DNA of 27,118 bases from CAZFLM01 sp964519955 (GTDB lineage: Bacteria > Armatimonadota > Chthonomonadetes > Chthonomonadales > CAJBBX01). A program made the translations under genes and the position numbers. The number at the start of each line of letters is the position of its first letter. The first letter of the stretch is position 1. Positions 5,704 through 13,288 of the stretch are shown piece by piece. The stretch covers positions 1-27,118 of the forward strand of contig CAZFLM010000084.1 in NCBI GenBank assembly GCA_964519955.1, in the 5' to 3' direction. Below the pieces are notes generated by a model. That model was not told where the DNA came from and ran no database searches. It saw only the letters and a program-made list of their open reading frames with translations.

Positions 5704-8148
5704 CTACTCCACCCGCACCACCACCACCGAGAACGCCGGCACCTCCAGCGGCGAGCCGGGGCGCCAGGTCGAGCGGGTAGGGACGATGGCGTCGGTGCGG
5801 TCGGCGGTGTTGCGGGCGTCGAGCGGGCCGGCGAGTGTCTCCACCTTCGCGGTGCGCTTGGTCGGGGCGAAGCCGCCCAGGTCGAAGCGGGTCGTGATCG
5901 CCTTGTCGCTCGGGTTGACGATCTGCAGCACCAGCACCTTGCCATCCTCGCTGCGCTTGGCGTTCACGCTCAGCACGTCGCTGCCCTCGACCTCCGTGCG
6001 CACCAGGAGCGGCTGGAAGTTGCGCGAGAGCATCTGCAGGACGTAGCCGGGCGGCTGCAGCCAGACCTTGGATGGGTTGAGGAACAGCAGGCCCTGATCC
6101 CAGTCGTTGTCGTTCTGGCCGTCGGGCTGCAGGCAGTTGGCCGAGCAGACCACCGCGATGCGCTCGCCGATGCGCTCGATCGCGTTCGTCTCCAGGGCGT
6201 TGCCGATGGCGCGGCGCTGGCGGTGGTTGCCCGAGTTGTACTCGTAGACGCACACGTGGAAGTCGGCGCCGTCCGCGATCTTCTCCAGCGCCTTCACGTA
6301 GCTCGGCAGGGCGAGGCCCGATGCGAAGCGGTTCGGGCCGTCGGTCCACACGTGCACGTCGAAGCGGACCTCGCGCCCGTGCTCCTTCGCCAGCTTCAGG
6401 ATGCGGCGCTGCGCGTCCAGCGACGTGAGGCCCACCGCGCTGCCGGTGATGTGGTCCGGATCGGTGATCTCGTGGTCATACGCGAAGTCGCCGACGGTGA
6501 TGACGATGCCCGGGTCCTTCGCCCAGATGGCCTCTGCGAGCGGACCGAACTTGCCGTAGTAGGTCGCGTCGACCTTCTCCTCGTTGCCGAGCTGCAGGTA
6601 CTTCAGGTGGTAGGGCTCCGGGTGGCCGGCGGCGGCGCGCTTCTTGCCCCACTCGCTGTCGGCGGGGCCGTTCACGTACTCGACGAAGTCGGCCATGTCC
6701 TGCGGCGTCTCGTCCATGTTGAACGCCGGGATGTAGTCGAAGCCGGCCTTCTCGCACATGTCCACGAAGTCGAGGATGCCCCAGCCATTGGTGGAGTAGC
6801 GGTACCAGGTGCCGTGGTAGGGCGGGCGCAGCTCGCGCGGGCCGACCATCTTCTTCCAGCGGTACTCGCCGTGGTTGATCATCGACCCGCCGTAGCGCAG
6901 CACCGTGACGCCCTGGGCGATGAGGCCCTCGACCACATCCTTGCGGCAGGGCAGGCCCTTGAACCGGCCCCACGCGCCCGGCTGCAGGAAGGCGTAGCCG
7001 AGGTCGACGGAGCCCGGCATCCGCAGCGAGATGGCGAACCGCCCGCCGTCGACGGTCGCGTTGGGCTTCAGGTTGAACGTCAGGCGCTGCCAGTCGCCGG
7101 CGCGCACCTTCAGCCTGCGCTCCGCCAGCACCTGCGCGCCGTCGCCGCTCTCCAGCGAGACGACCAACTCGGCCGCCCTCTCGGCGCGCGCGTAGACGAC
7201 GCCCTCATACGCCTTGCCGCCCTCGAAGTGCAGGCCCCAGCGGTTCAGGCCGCGGTTCTCCACGCCCACCGCGCCCTCGCCCGACGCGAACGTGAGGAGC
7301 TGGCACTGCTCGCCGACGAACGGGCGGTCGGTCTGGATGGCGAACGAGCCCTGCGCGCTGCCGCGGCGAACCGCGCGCCACATCCCGCTCACCTGCTCGT
7401 CGCGCCCGCCCTCGTCGATGAACGGCACGTCGGCCCCGTTGATGCGCAGGTTGCGGTAGGACACGCGGCGCTGCCACGGCCGCAGTGCGACGCCGCCCTT
7501 CGCCAGCGGGTGCTCGCGGTCCTCATAGCGCAGCAGGTTCCTACCGTTGAGGTCGGCCTCGATCGTGGTGGCCGTCGTTCGGACCGTCAGCCGCAGCCAC
7601 TCGCCCGCGGGGACCGGGCACGGCGTGGTGGAGATCGGCTCCCAGTTGTGGCGATGGCGGCCGAGCACCAGTGCCTGCTGCCCGGTGTCGAGCGAGACCT
7701 CGTACCCGTCGAAGTTGTCCGCGCCCACGCCGGGGTTCGCCAGCTTCACCAGAACGCCGGAGTTGCCGCCGCCCAGGCCGTCGAAGCGCAGCTCGACGCT
7801 CACCTCGCCCTCCGAGAAGGGCGCCGCGGCGGCCACCAGCTTCGGCCCATCGCCCGGCCCCGCGTCGAGCACGCCGTCGCGCACCACCCACGGGCCACCG
7901 TATGCGGTGAAGCCCTTCGGCGGCCGGGTGGGAGCGGGCTCCTGGAAGCTCTCGCCGAAGATCATCTGGCTGTAGATGCCGCCGTAGATCTCGTGGTTCA
8001 CGTCCTCGATGCAGGCGCCGGTCAGGTAGCGCGAGATCCGGTGCAGCACGTTGTCGGGCCGGACCCGGACGCGGGCCTCCTGCCCGGAGGCGGCGAGTGC
8101 AAGTGGCAGCAGCCAAGCGGCCGCGAGGACGACGGTACAGAGCTTCAT
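5704..8148 (-). CDS. Secreted GH51-type alpha-L-arabinofuranosidase with inserted jelly-roll-like domain
   Basis: The product has 814 residues. I chose the ATG at 8148 because it opens a clear signal peptide (KLCTVVLAAAWLLPLALA) and has GGAGA at good distance; the frame remains open further upstream but runs into repeat DNA. Residues 36-70 match the start of GH51 enzymes (HRISRYLTG, then HEIYGGIYSQMIFGESFQ). Residues about 82-240 look like an inserted beta-sandwich of the 3-keto-disaccharide hydrolase/concanavalin type (GPWVVRDGVL, then NSGVLVK, then GEWLRLTV, then GGVALR). A carbohydrate-binding-like segment follows to about 385. The TIM barrel then has the acid/base E523 in QLGNEEKV and the nucleophile E636 in VYEYNSG. 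A beta domain ends the protein. GH51 enzymes release terminal arabinofuranose from arabinan and arabinoxylan. Exact substrate is not predictable. Confidence 0.85.
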   Translation of the reverse strand: MKLCTVVLAAAWLLPLALAASGQEARVRVRPDNVLHRISRYLTGACIEDVNHEIYGGIYSQMIFGESFQEPAPTRPPKGFTAYGGPWVVRDGVLDAGPGDGPKLVAAAAPFSEGEVSVELRFDGLGGGNSGVLVKLANPGVGADNFDGYEVSLDTGQQALVLGRHRHNWEPISTTPCPVPAGEWLRLTVRTTATTIEADLNGRNLLRYEDREHPLAKGGVALRPWQRRVSYRNLRINGADVPFIDEGGRDEQVSGMWRAVRRGSAQGSFAIQTDRPFVGEQCQLLTFASGEGAVGVENRGLNRWGLHFEGGKAYEGVVYARAERAAELVVSLESGDGAQVLAERRLKVRAGDWQRLTFNLKPNATVDGGRFAISLRMPGSVDLGYAFLQPGAWGRFKGLPCRKDVVEGLIAQGVTVLRYGGSMINHGEYRWKKMVGPRELRPPYHGTWYRYSTNGWGILDFVDMCEKAGFDYIPAFNMDETPQDMADFVEYVNGPADSEWGKKRAAAGHPEPYHLKYLQLGNEEKVDATYYGKFGPLAEAIWAKDPGIVITVGDFAYDHEITDPDHITGSAVGLTSLDAQRRILKLAKEHGREVRFDVHVWTDGPNRFASGLALPSYVKALEKIADGADFHVCVYEYNSGNHRQRRAIGNALETNAIERIGERIAVVCSANCLQPDGQNDNDWDQGLLFLNPSKVWLQPPGYVLQMLSRNFQPLLVRTEVEGSDVLSVNAKRSEDGKVLVLQIVNPSDKAITTRFDLGGFAPTKRTAKVETLAGPLDARNTADRTDAIVPTRSTWRPGSPLEVPAFSVVVVRVE

Positions 8149-8251
8149 GGCGTTCTCCAGAAGAGCGGAATCGCGCCCATATTCGCCGCAAAGGGGGCGG
8201 GCACCTGGAAACGCGGCCGCCCGAGGCTCGCCGTCTGCAGCCGCCCGCCAC

Positions 8252-8664
8252 CACCGGCGTCGCCGCCTGTCTGGCGGAGCAGACCGGTCGCTCACGCTCC
8301 CGGCTCCGCACCGCCTGCGTGGCGAGGCCGCCTGGCTATCGCGAGCGCCAACCGAGCCGCGACCGTGAGGGAGCGGTCCGCCGTCACCGTGGTCACCCCT
8401 CGCCATTGGCGTCGCCGCCTGCCTGGCGGAGCAGGCCGGTCGCTCACGCTCCCGGCTCGGCACCGCCTGCGTGGCGAGGCCGCCTGGCTATCGCGACCGC
8501 CAACCGAGCCGCGACCGTGAGGGAGCGGCCCGCCGTCACCGTGGTCACCCCTCGCCATTGGCGTCGCCGCCTGCCTGACGGAGCAGACCGGTCGCTCACG
8601 CTCCCGGCTCGGCACCGCCTGCCGAACGCCACCACCAACCGAGGCGCGACAGTGATGGAGCGCG
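8252..8664. repeat. 152-bp tandem direct repeat, two full copies and one internally deleted copy
   Basis: The 8149-8744 gap holds no gene that I can support. Copies start at about 8252, 8404 and 8556, exactly 152 bp apart between the last two. The third copy has lost roughly 26 bp in the middle and ends near 8664. Each unit contains CGGTCGCTCACGCTCCCGG and, about 70 bases on, CGCGACCGTGAGGGAGCGG. The second is an imperfect reverse complement of the first (16 of 20 positions over the aligned 20-mers), so each unit can fold as a hairpin. The repeat is open in several frames, giving arginine-rich spurious proteins. Confidence 0.8.
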
Positions 8665-8744
8665 TTGCTGTACGCGCGATACGGCCGCGTCACAAGGATG
8701 AACGCCTCCCGCAGGCGAACTCTCAGCAGATGGAGGCACCGGCC

Positions 8745-9386
8745 ATGATCGACTGGGTTCTGCGCCGCCGCCGCGAGGCGTTCGCGCCTGTCTTCTACGA
8801 GATGCACCGCCGCCGCTTCCGCGCGTCGTTGCGCTGGCAGCTCGGGTGCCTGACGCTGGCTCTGATCCTCGCCGCGGTCACGATCGTGCCGATGGTGCTG
8901 CTCGGGGTCGACACGGTGGCGATGTCGAGCATCGCGGGTGCACTGCTCATCCTGGCGCTGCTTATCCAGGTGCCGGGCCTCCTGGACGCACTGAACGCGC
9001 GCGTGCTGCCGTTCTTCGAGCAAGAGGTCGGCGGCACCGATACGTGGCTGGCCGGTAAGCACCTCCTCTGGGCCTCGCGGCGCCTCGACGAGATCGCCGA
9101 GCAGATGGAGGTGCCTCCGCTATCGTCGTTCGCATCGGGCGACCCGCTCATTCAGGGCGAGGCTGGGACCCTCTACGATGCGCGCGATGGGCTGGCCAGC
9201 GCCGAGGTGCTGCTGGCCGCGGCGATGGAGGTCGGCCTGGGGGCGAAGGTCGAGGCAGATCTGACGAAGCTGCGCGACGCGCTGCGGTTGGCCGCCGAGA
9301 AGGGCGTTCAGTTTTGCCTCCACCTTCGCGAGGGCAACTCGGCGAGCGGCCACGAGATGGAAGTGCGCGGCGGCAGTTACTTCTGA
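8745..9386 (+). CDS. Small membrane protein of unknown function
   Basis: The product has 213 residues. The ATG at 8745 follows TGGAGG by 8 bases; the open frame upstream is repeat DNA and is not included. An arginine-rich N-terminus (residues 7-30) precedes two membrane helices (about 34-55 and 59-80), so both ends should face the cytoplasm. The C-terminal 130 residues are soluble and mostly helical, with an acidic stretch and alternating E/K residues at 138-190. I recognise no family. It ends 20 bp before the ATG of the secreted glycosidase-like gene and probably shares its transcript, though nothing in the sequence explains the link. Confidence 0.75.
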   Translation: MIDWVLRRRREAFAPVFYEMHRRRFRASLRWQLGCLTLALILAAVTIVPMVLLGVDTVAMSSIAGALLILALLIQVPGLLDALNARVLPFFEQEVGGTDTWLAGKHLLWASRRLDEIAEQMEVPPLSSFASGDPLIQGEAGTLYDARDGLASAEVLLAAAMEVGLGAKVEADLTKLRDALRLAAEKGVQFCLHLREGNSASGHEMEVRGGSYF

Positions 9387-9406
9387 TCGTCTGGGGGGAC
9401 GTCACG

Positions 9407-10993
9407 ATGCGTTCAGTTTGCCTGGCGCTGCTGCTTGCGCTGATGATCGGAAGGGGCGCTGCCGCGCAGGCGCCTGAGCACCTCATCTACCACGACATCC
9501 GGGCGGATGCCGCTGGGCGCATCGTGCCCTGGTACTCGGACGACCCTGGCATCGCGTACGATCACTGCATCCGGCTCGTGTGGTCGTTCTGGAAACGCAT
9601 GGCCCCGTGCCCGAACGGCGTGAGCTACTACCTGCAGCACCAGGTGTGGCGGCCGGAGCACGATGCGCGCGGCCTGGGCGGCGACCAGCTCTCCATGGCG
9701 CTCTCCTCGTGGGCGCTGCTCTATGCCTACACGGGCGATCCGGCCGTCGTCGCAGACATGCGGCACATGGCGGACTACTGGCTGGCGCACGGGATGTCCG
9801 CGCCGGATGCCGCCTGGCCGAACCTGCCCTACCCCTACAACACGGACATCCACTCGGGCCGGTACGACGGCGACATGAAAGCGGGCAAGGGGGTGTTGCA
9901 GCCGGACAAGGCCGGCTCGTTCGGCGCGGAGCTGCTCACGCTGCACAAGCTGACGGGCGACCGGAAGTACCTGGACGCCGCGATCCGCATCGCCGACACG
10001 CTGGCGGCGAAGGTGGCGGCGGGCGACGGTGAGCACTCGCCCTGGCCCTTCCGCGTTAATGCGACGACCGGTGAGTTGCCCACCGGCGTGGCGGCCGCCT
10101 ACACCTCGAACTGGACCGGCGCGCTGCGGCTCTTCGAGGGGCTCATCGCGCGGAAGGCGCCGCATGCGGGCCGCTATGCCGAGGTGCGGCAGGGGGTCAT
10201 CGCGTGGTTGAAGGCATATCCGCTCAAGAGCAAGCAGTGGGGCCCGTTCTTCGAGGACGTGCCCGGCGACTCGAACACGCAGATCAACGCCGACACGCTG
10301 GCCTGGTACATCCTGGAGCACCCGTCCTGGGGCCCGACGTGGCGGCGCGACGCTCGGGCGATCCTGGACTGGACCGGCGCAACGTTCGGCAACCCGGCCT
10401 GGGCGAGGTACGGCGTCACCGCGATCAACGAGCAGACCTCGTACATGAAGCCGGGCAACAGCCACAGCTCCCGCCACGCGTCGGTCGAGTTGATGTACGC
10501 CGAGCGCACGGGCGATGCGTCGCGCAAGGCGGCGTCGGTCCGCGTGCTCAACTGGGCCACGTACATGGTCGACGGCGACGGCAAGAACCGCTACCCGGGG
10601 AGCGACATCTGGCTGACGGATGGCTACGGCGACTACGTGCGCCACTACCTGCGCTCCATGGGCGCCGCGCCCGAACTCGCGCCGGCCGGCCAGAACCACA
10701 TCCTGCGGTCGAGTTCCGTTGTGACCGACGCGCGCTACTCCAGGCGCGAGGTGCGCTACACAACGTACGATCGCGCGTCGCGCGAGGTGCTGCGCCTCGC
10801 GTTCACCCCGGGCTCGGTGACGGCGGGCGGGGGGAAGCTGCCGCGGCTGGGCTCGACCGCCGAGTTGGGCAAGCGCGAGGGCTACACGTTCGCGGCAACG
10901 GGCGACGCACGCGGCGTGCTGCGCATCCGTCACGACCACTCGGGGTCGGTCCGCGTGGGTCTCCGTGCGCTGCCGAGTGCAGCGGCCCCGTAA
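9407..10993 (+). CDS. Secreted (alpha/alpha)6-barrel glycosidase-like protein
   Basis: The product has 528 residues. The ATG at 9407 gives a signal peptide (VCLALLLALMIGRGAAAQA) and has a G-rich ribosome site; the frame extends upstream over the end of the previous gene but lacks signal-peptide character there. Residues about 50-420 alternate helices in the manner of six-hairpin glycosidases: a SSWALLYAYTGD block, a MADYWLAHG helix, FGAELLTLHKLTGDRKYLDAAIRIAD, an aromatic NWTGALRLFEG segment, and HSSRHASVELMYAERTGD. The last 110 residues are a beta domain. Similar proteins act as unsaturated glycuronyl hydrolases, lyases or epimerases, but no signature decides between them. It converges on the membrane protein gene at 10994 with no gap between stops. 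Confidence 0.72.
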   Translation: MRSVCLALLLALMIGRGAAAQAPEHLIYHDIRADAAGRIVPWYSDDPGIAYDHCIRLVWSFWKRMAPCPNGVSYYLQHQVWRPEHDARGLGGDQLSMALSSWALLYAYTGDPAVVADMRHMADYWLAHGMSAPDAAWPNLPYPYNTDIHSGRYDGDMKAGKGVLQPDKAGSFGAELLTLHKLTGDRKYLDAAIRIADTLAAKVAAGDGEHSPWPFRVNATTGELPTGVAAAYTSNWTGALRLFEGLIARKAPHAGRYAEVRQGVIAWLKAYPLKSKQWGPFFEDVPGDSNTQINADTLAWYILEHPSWGPTWRRDARAILDWTGATFGNPAWARYGVTAINEQTSYMKPGNSHSSRHASVELMYAERTGDASRKAASVRVLNWATYMVDGDGKNRYPGSDIWLTDGYGDYVRHYLRSMGAAPELAPAGQNHILRSSSVVTDARYSRREVRYTTYDRASREVLRLAFTPGSVTAGGGKLPRLGSTAELGKREGYTFAATGDARGVLRIRHDHSGSVRVGLRALPSAAAP

Positions 10994-11734
10994 CTACCGG
11001 ATCGGCGGGAAGTGCATCCGCGGGTGGTTCGGGTAGAAGTGGTTGGCGATGGCGATCGTGGGGACGGCAATCTCGAAGAAGAAGGGCACGATGATCGCCA
11101 GCGGATAGAGCCACCAGGCGGGCTTCCGTGCTCCGCGGTCCGCAGGGATGCAGCGCCCGGGGAGCCAGACCATCAGCCCGTACACCCAGGCCCACATGCC
11201 GTACTCGATCGCATGCCAGAGGCCGGCGAACACCATCTCGGCCAGGGTGCCGGTGACGCCGAAGAGCGCGAAGACCCAGAATGGCGAGAAGTCGTAGCGC
11301 CAGAGGATGACGGCCCAGCCCACGAACAGGGGGATGAACGCGACGACGCTGTGCAGGCAGACCACGTCGAGGTAGTTCGCCGAGGCCGTGATGTACGCCT
11401 GGCCGACGCGCGCGCCGAAGAACGGGGCCAGGTTGGTGAGGGTGGTGGTGACGACCTCCTCCAGCAGCGCCAGGAGCGTGCAGAAGACCACGAACTTCAG
11501 GCGCCAGTCGAGCGGGATGCGCCGCACGAACCGGCAGATCGGATCGCGGAATCGCCACATCAGCGCGCCGCAGAGGCCGACCCAGACCAGCACCAGGCAG
11601 TAGCCCATGCTCATCACGGCGCGCTTCGCCGGGCTTGGCCAGGCGCGCGAGAACAGGAACAGGGCCGTGGCGTTGAAGAAGAGCCAGCCCAGCACGGCCT
11701 TCAGGTAGAGCCACTGGCGTCGGGTAGGGTCCAT
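10994..11734 (-). CDS. Polytopic membrane protein of unknown function
   Basis: The product has 246 residues, with about seven hydrophobic segments (near 12-28, 41-61, 80-100, 121-145, 151-172, 178-192 and 208-230). The start at 11734 has a GGCGGAG ribosome site. The third segment contains LALLEEVVTT; paired glutamates in a helix recall the CPBP intramembrane protease family, but the required downstream arginine and histidine motifs are not evident, so I do not assign it. A conserved-looking HAIEYGMWAW segment (174-183) has charged residues in a helix and may line a site. Its stop codon abuts the stop of the glycosidase gene. Confidence 0.75.
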   Translation of the reverse strand: MDPTRRQWLYLKAVLGWLFFNATALFLFSRAWPSPAKRAVMSMGYCLVLVWVGLCGALMWRFRDPICRFVRRIPLDWRLKFVVFCTLLALLEEVVTTTLTNLAPFFGARVGQAYITASANYLDVVCLHSVVAFIPLFVGWAVILWRYDFSPFWVFALFGVTGTLAEMVFAGLWHAIEYGMWAWVYGLMVWLPGRCIPADRGARKPAWWLYPLAIIVPFFFEIAVPTIAIANHFYPNHPRMHFPPIR

Positions 11735-11875
11735 CGCGTCTCCGCCTGGCGGTGGGGTGGGTGTCTAGCTTGACGAGGGTGGGGGCGATGCGGTTTCGCG
11801 GCCACCGTGTCACTTGTCGGTGCGTTGGCGGCATGCATGTGGTATATGAGTCCTACCGAAGGCGCGGAGTATGAC

Positions 11876-12130
11876 ATGAGCACGGTGGTAGGACAGAAGG
11901 GGCAGGTTACGATCGAGCAGCCGATCAGGGAGACGCTCGGCATCGAGCCCGGGTGGCGGGCCATGCAGCGCGTCGAGAACGGCGAGGTCGTAATCCGCTT
12001 CCTGCCGCCCAAGCACAACCGGTCGCTGGCCGGCGTCCTGAGTGCGGCCACCACCGTGCGCGAGCCGACGGAGGACGGGCTGCGTCGCGCGATCGCCGAG
12101 TCGTGGCCGTCCGGTGACGCCGATGACTGA
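11876..12130 (+). CDS. AbrB/SpoVT-type antitoxin
   Basis: The product has 84 residues. Residues 1-45 form the swapped-hairpin DNA-binding domain: VVGQKGQVTIEQPIRETLGI, then W-R-A-M-Q-R, then VENGEVVIRFLP. This is the standard order for SpoVT-AbrB antitoxins (the GQVTIP-like strand here reads GQVTIE). The C-terminal half (NRSLAGVLS to the end) is charged and should bind the toxin. The ATG at 11876 was chosen over the upstream in-frame frame because the AbrB domain begins right there. The gene overlaps the PIN toxin start by 8 bp. It is expected to repress its own operon. Confidence 0.85.
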   Translation: MSTVVGQKGQVTIEQPIRETLGIEPGWRAMQRVENGEVVIRFLPPKHNRSLAGVLSAATTVREPTEDGLRRAIAESWPSGDADD

Positions 12131-12542
12131 TGCCGAGGGCCGCGGCCTCGAGTTGCTCGATACGTGTGTGGTTGCGCGCTACCTGGTCGGCGATGCGCCT
12201 GACCTGGCGCGTCGGGCGGCCGCGCTGATCGACTCGGATCGTCCGCTGGGGATTGCCCTGGTCGTCATTGCCGAACTGGGGTACCTGCTGACGCGCCACT
12301 ACGGCGTTGACCGCGCTCGCGTCGTGGCCGCGCTTGCCGACCTGCTGTCGCGTGCCAACATCGAGGCGCACGGGGCGCCGACGGAGGTGGCCATCGAAGC
12401 GCTGCAGATGTGTTCCCCGAGCGGTCGAGTGAGTTTCGCGGACGCGATGCTGTGGGCGGCAGCGAGGGCCGCTCCGAACGCGCGCGTCTGGACGTTCGAC
12501 GAGGCGTTCCCACCGGGCGGCATCTCCGTGCAGGCGCCGTAG
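12123..12542 (+). CDS. vapC: PIN-domain ribonuclease toxin, second VapC-like
   Basis: The product has 139 residues and starts at the ATG inside the last codons of the AbrB antitoxin gene. PIN active-site residues are in order: D13 (ELLDTCVVARYL), E51 (VIAELGYLL), D107 (SFADAMLWAAAR) and D126 (VWTFDEAF). The family cleaves RNA in a metal-dependent way. The two PIN toxins in this window differ in sequence and in antitoxin type (this one AbrB, the one at 5209 RHH-like), so they are unlikely to cross-neutralise. The gene converges on the cysteine-rich protein gene, with a 9-bp gap. Confidence 0.87.
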   Translation: MTDAEGRGLELLDTCVVARYLVGDAPDLARRAAALIDSDRPLGIALVVIAELGYLLTRHYGVDRARVVAALADLLSRANIEAHGAPTEVAIEALQMCSPSGRVSFADAMLWAAARAAPNARVWTFDEAFPPGGISVQAP

Positions 12543-12551
12543 CGCAGGCTC

Positions 12552-13118
12552 CTATTCCACCTCGTACACGAAGCGGCACCGCTCGCGGCGCTGGCTGGCG
12601 AGGGCTGTGGAGAGCACCTCCTTGATGCGCAGCTTCACGCCCAGTGCGATCTGGTAGTGGTAGCGGAAGTGGCCGCCGCAGCAGAGGCAGTACGTGGCGG
12701 GCACCGGCTCCGCGTACTTCCAGCCGTTGAAGACCGGGCATGGGCAGTCGAAGCCGCCCTCCGTGCCCACGCCGCCGCTGATGGTGCCATCCTCGTGCAG
12801 CTCGGGGAAGCCCATCCACTTAACCTGGCGGATCGCCTCGATCCTCTCCGCGATGCTGCGCCCCTTGTACTCGCGCGCGATGCGGCGCATCTCCTTCTCG
12901 CGCCACCCGCCATTGCAGCATCCGCTGTCCTGCCGCACCTCGCAGCGGGCCGCGAAGTCCAGCACCTCGTCCATCACGCGCATGGCCTGGATGAAGAAGG
13001 CCGGCCGCTTCGCCTTGCTGCCGTCGGTGATGCCCTCGTAGCCGGCGAACATGCGCTCGACGACCTCGGGGGCGATCTGGTGCGTCTCCAGGGCTTCGGA
13101 GAGGCGCTTGATCGACAT
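12552..13118 (-). CDS. Cysteine-rich hypothetical protein, probably metal-binding
   Basis: The product has 188 residues. The ATG at 13118 was chosen because the frame upstream runs through the heptamer repeat. The N-terminal half is helical (residues 1-60, 75-100). Nine cysteines are grouped: C59, CC at 67-68, CPC at 125-127, CLCC at 144-147 and C181. Histidines follow the fourth cluster (GGHFRYHYQ). Such spacing suggests a zinc or iron-sulfur site. The middle has GFPELHEDGT and a glycine-rich GGVGTEGGFDCPCPV loop. I recognise no named family with certainty. It is monocistronic, divergent from the ABC exporter and convergent with the PIN toxin. Confidence 0.72.
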   Translation of the reverse strand: MSIKRLSEALETHQIAPEVVERMFAGYEGITDGSKAKRPAFFIQAMRVMDEVLDFAARCEVRQDSGCCNGGWREKEMRRIAREYKGRSIAERIEAIRQVKWMGFPELHEDGTISGGVGTEGGFDCPCPVFNGWKYAEPVPATYCLCCGGHFRYHYQIALGVKLRIKEVLSTALASQRRERCRFVYEVE

Positions 13119-13158
13119 GGCGGGCTCTCTGGGTGGGCAGATGGGATGAGTATACCGA

Positions 13159-13193
13159 GAGTAGCGAGTAGCTAGTAGCGGGTAGCGAGTAGA
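13159..13193. repeat. Heptanucleotide tandem repeat (GAGTAGC), about five units
   Basis: Units read GAGTAGC, GAGTAGC, TAGTAGC, GGGTAGC and GAGTAGA in direct 7-bp register. The tract lies in the 170-bp divergent gap between the cysteine-rich protein and the ABC exporter. A second heptamer tract of different sequence is at 22216-22257. Confidence 0.85.
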
Positions 13194-13288
13194 ACGGCAG
13201 ATCGCGCACGACTTGCTGACACCTGCGCGCATCCGGCGCCGTCAAACATGCCAGACCCCCGCCGCGACGCGAGACGGAGGCATGCCAG

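Noticed and set aside
8149..8463. N-terminal extension of the GH51-type gene
   Set aside because: The frame stays open upstream, but it is arginine-rich translation of the 152-bp repeat, and the signal peptide begins at 8148.
5686..8520. A very long open frame on the + strand opposite the GH51-type gene
   Set aside because: It is an antisense shadow: its translation is rich in A, R, V and L in low-complexity runs, while the minus strand encodes clear GH51 motifs and a signal peptide. High GC keeps the opposite frame open.
8252..8664. CRISPR array
   Set aside because: The units are 152 bp, contiguous and without unique spacers; no cas gene is present.
8097..8744. N-terminal extension of the small membrane protein
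   Set aside because: The extension translates the repeat region and part of the opposite gene; the ATG at 8745 has its own TGGAGG.
10994..11734. CPBP intramembrane protease
   Set aside because: Only the paired glutamates (LLEEVV) match; the arginine after them and the later histidine motifs are not seen.
11814..11848. Sigma-70 promoter (TTGTCG and TATATG) before the AbrB antitoxin
   Set aside because: The two elements are 23 bp apart, too far for a standard promoter, and each is a partial match.
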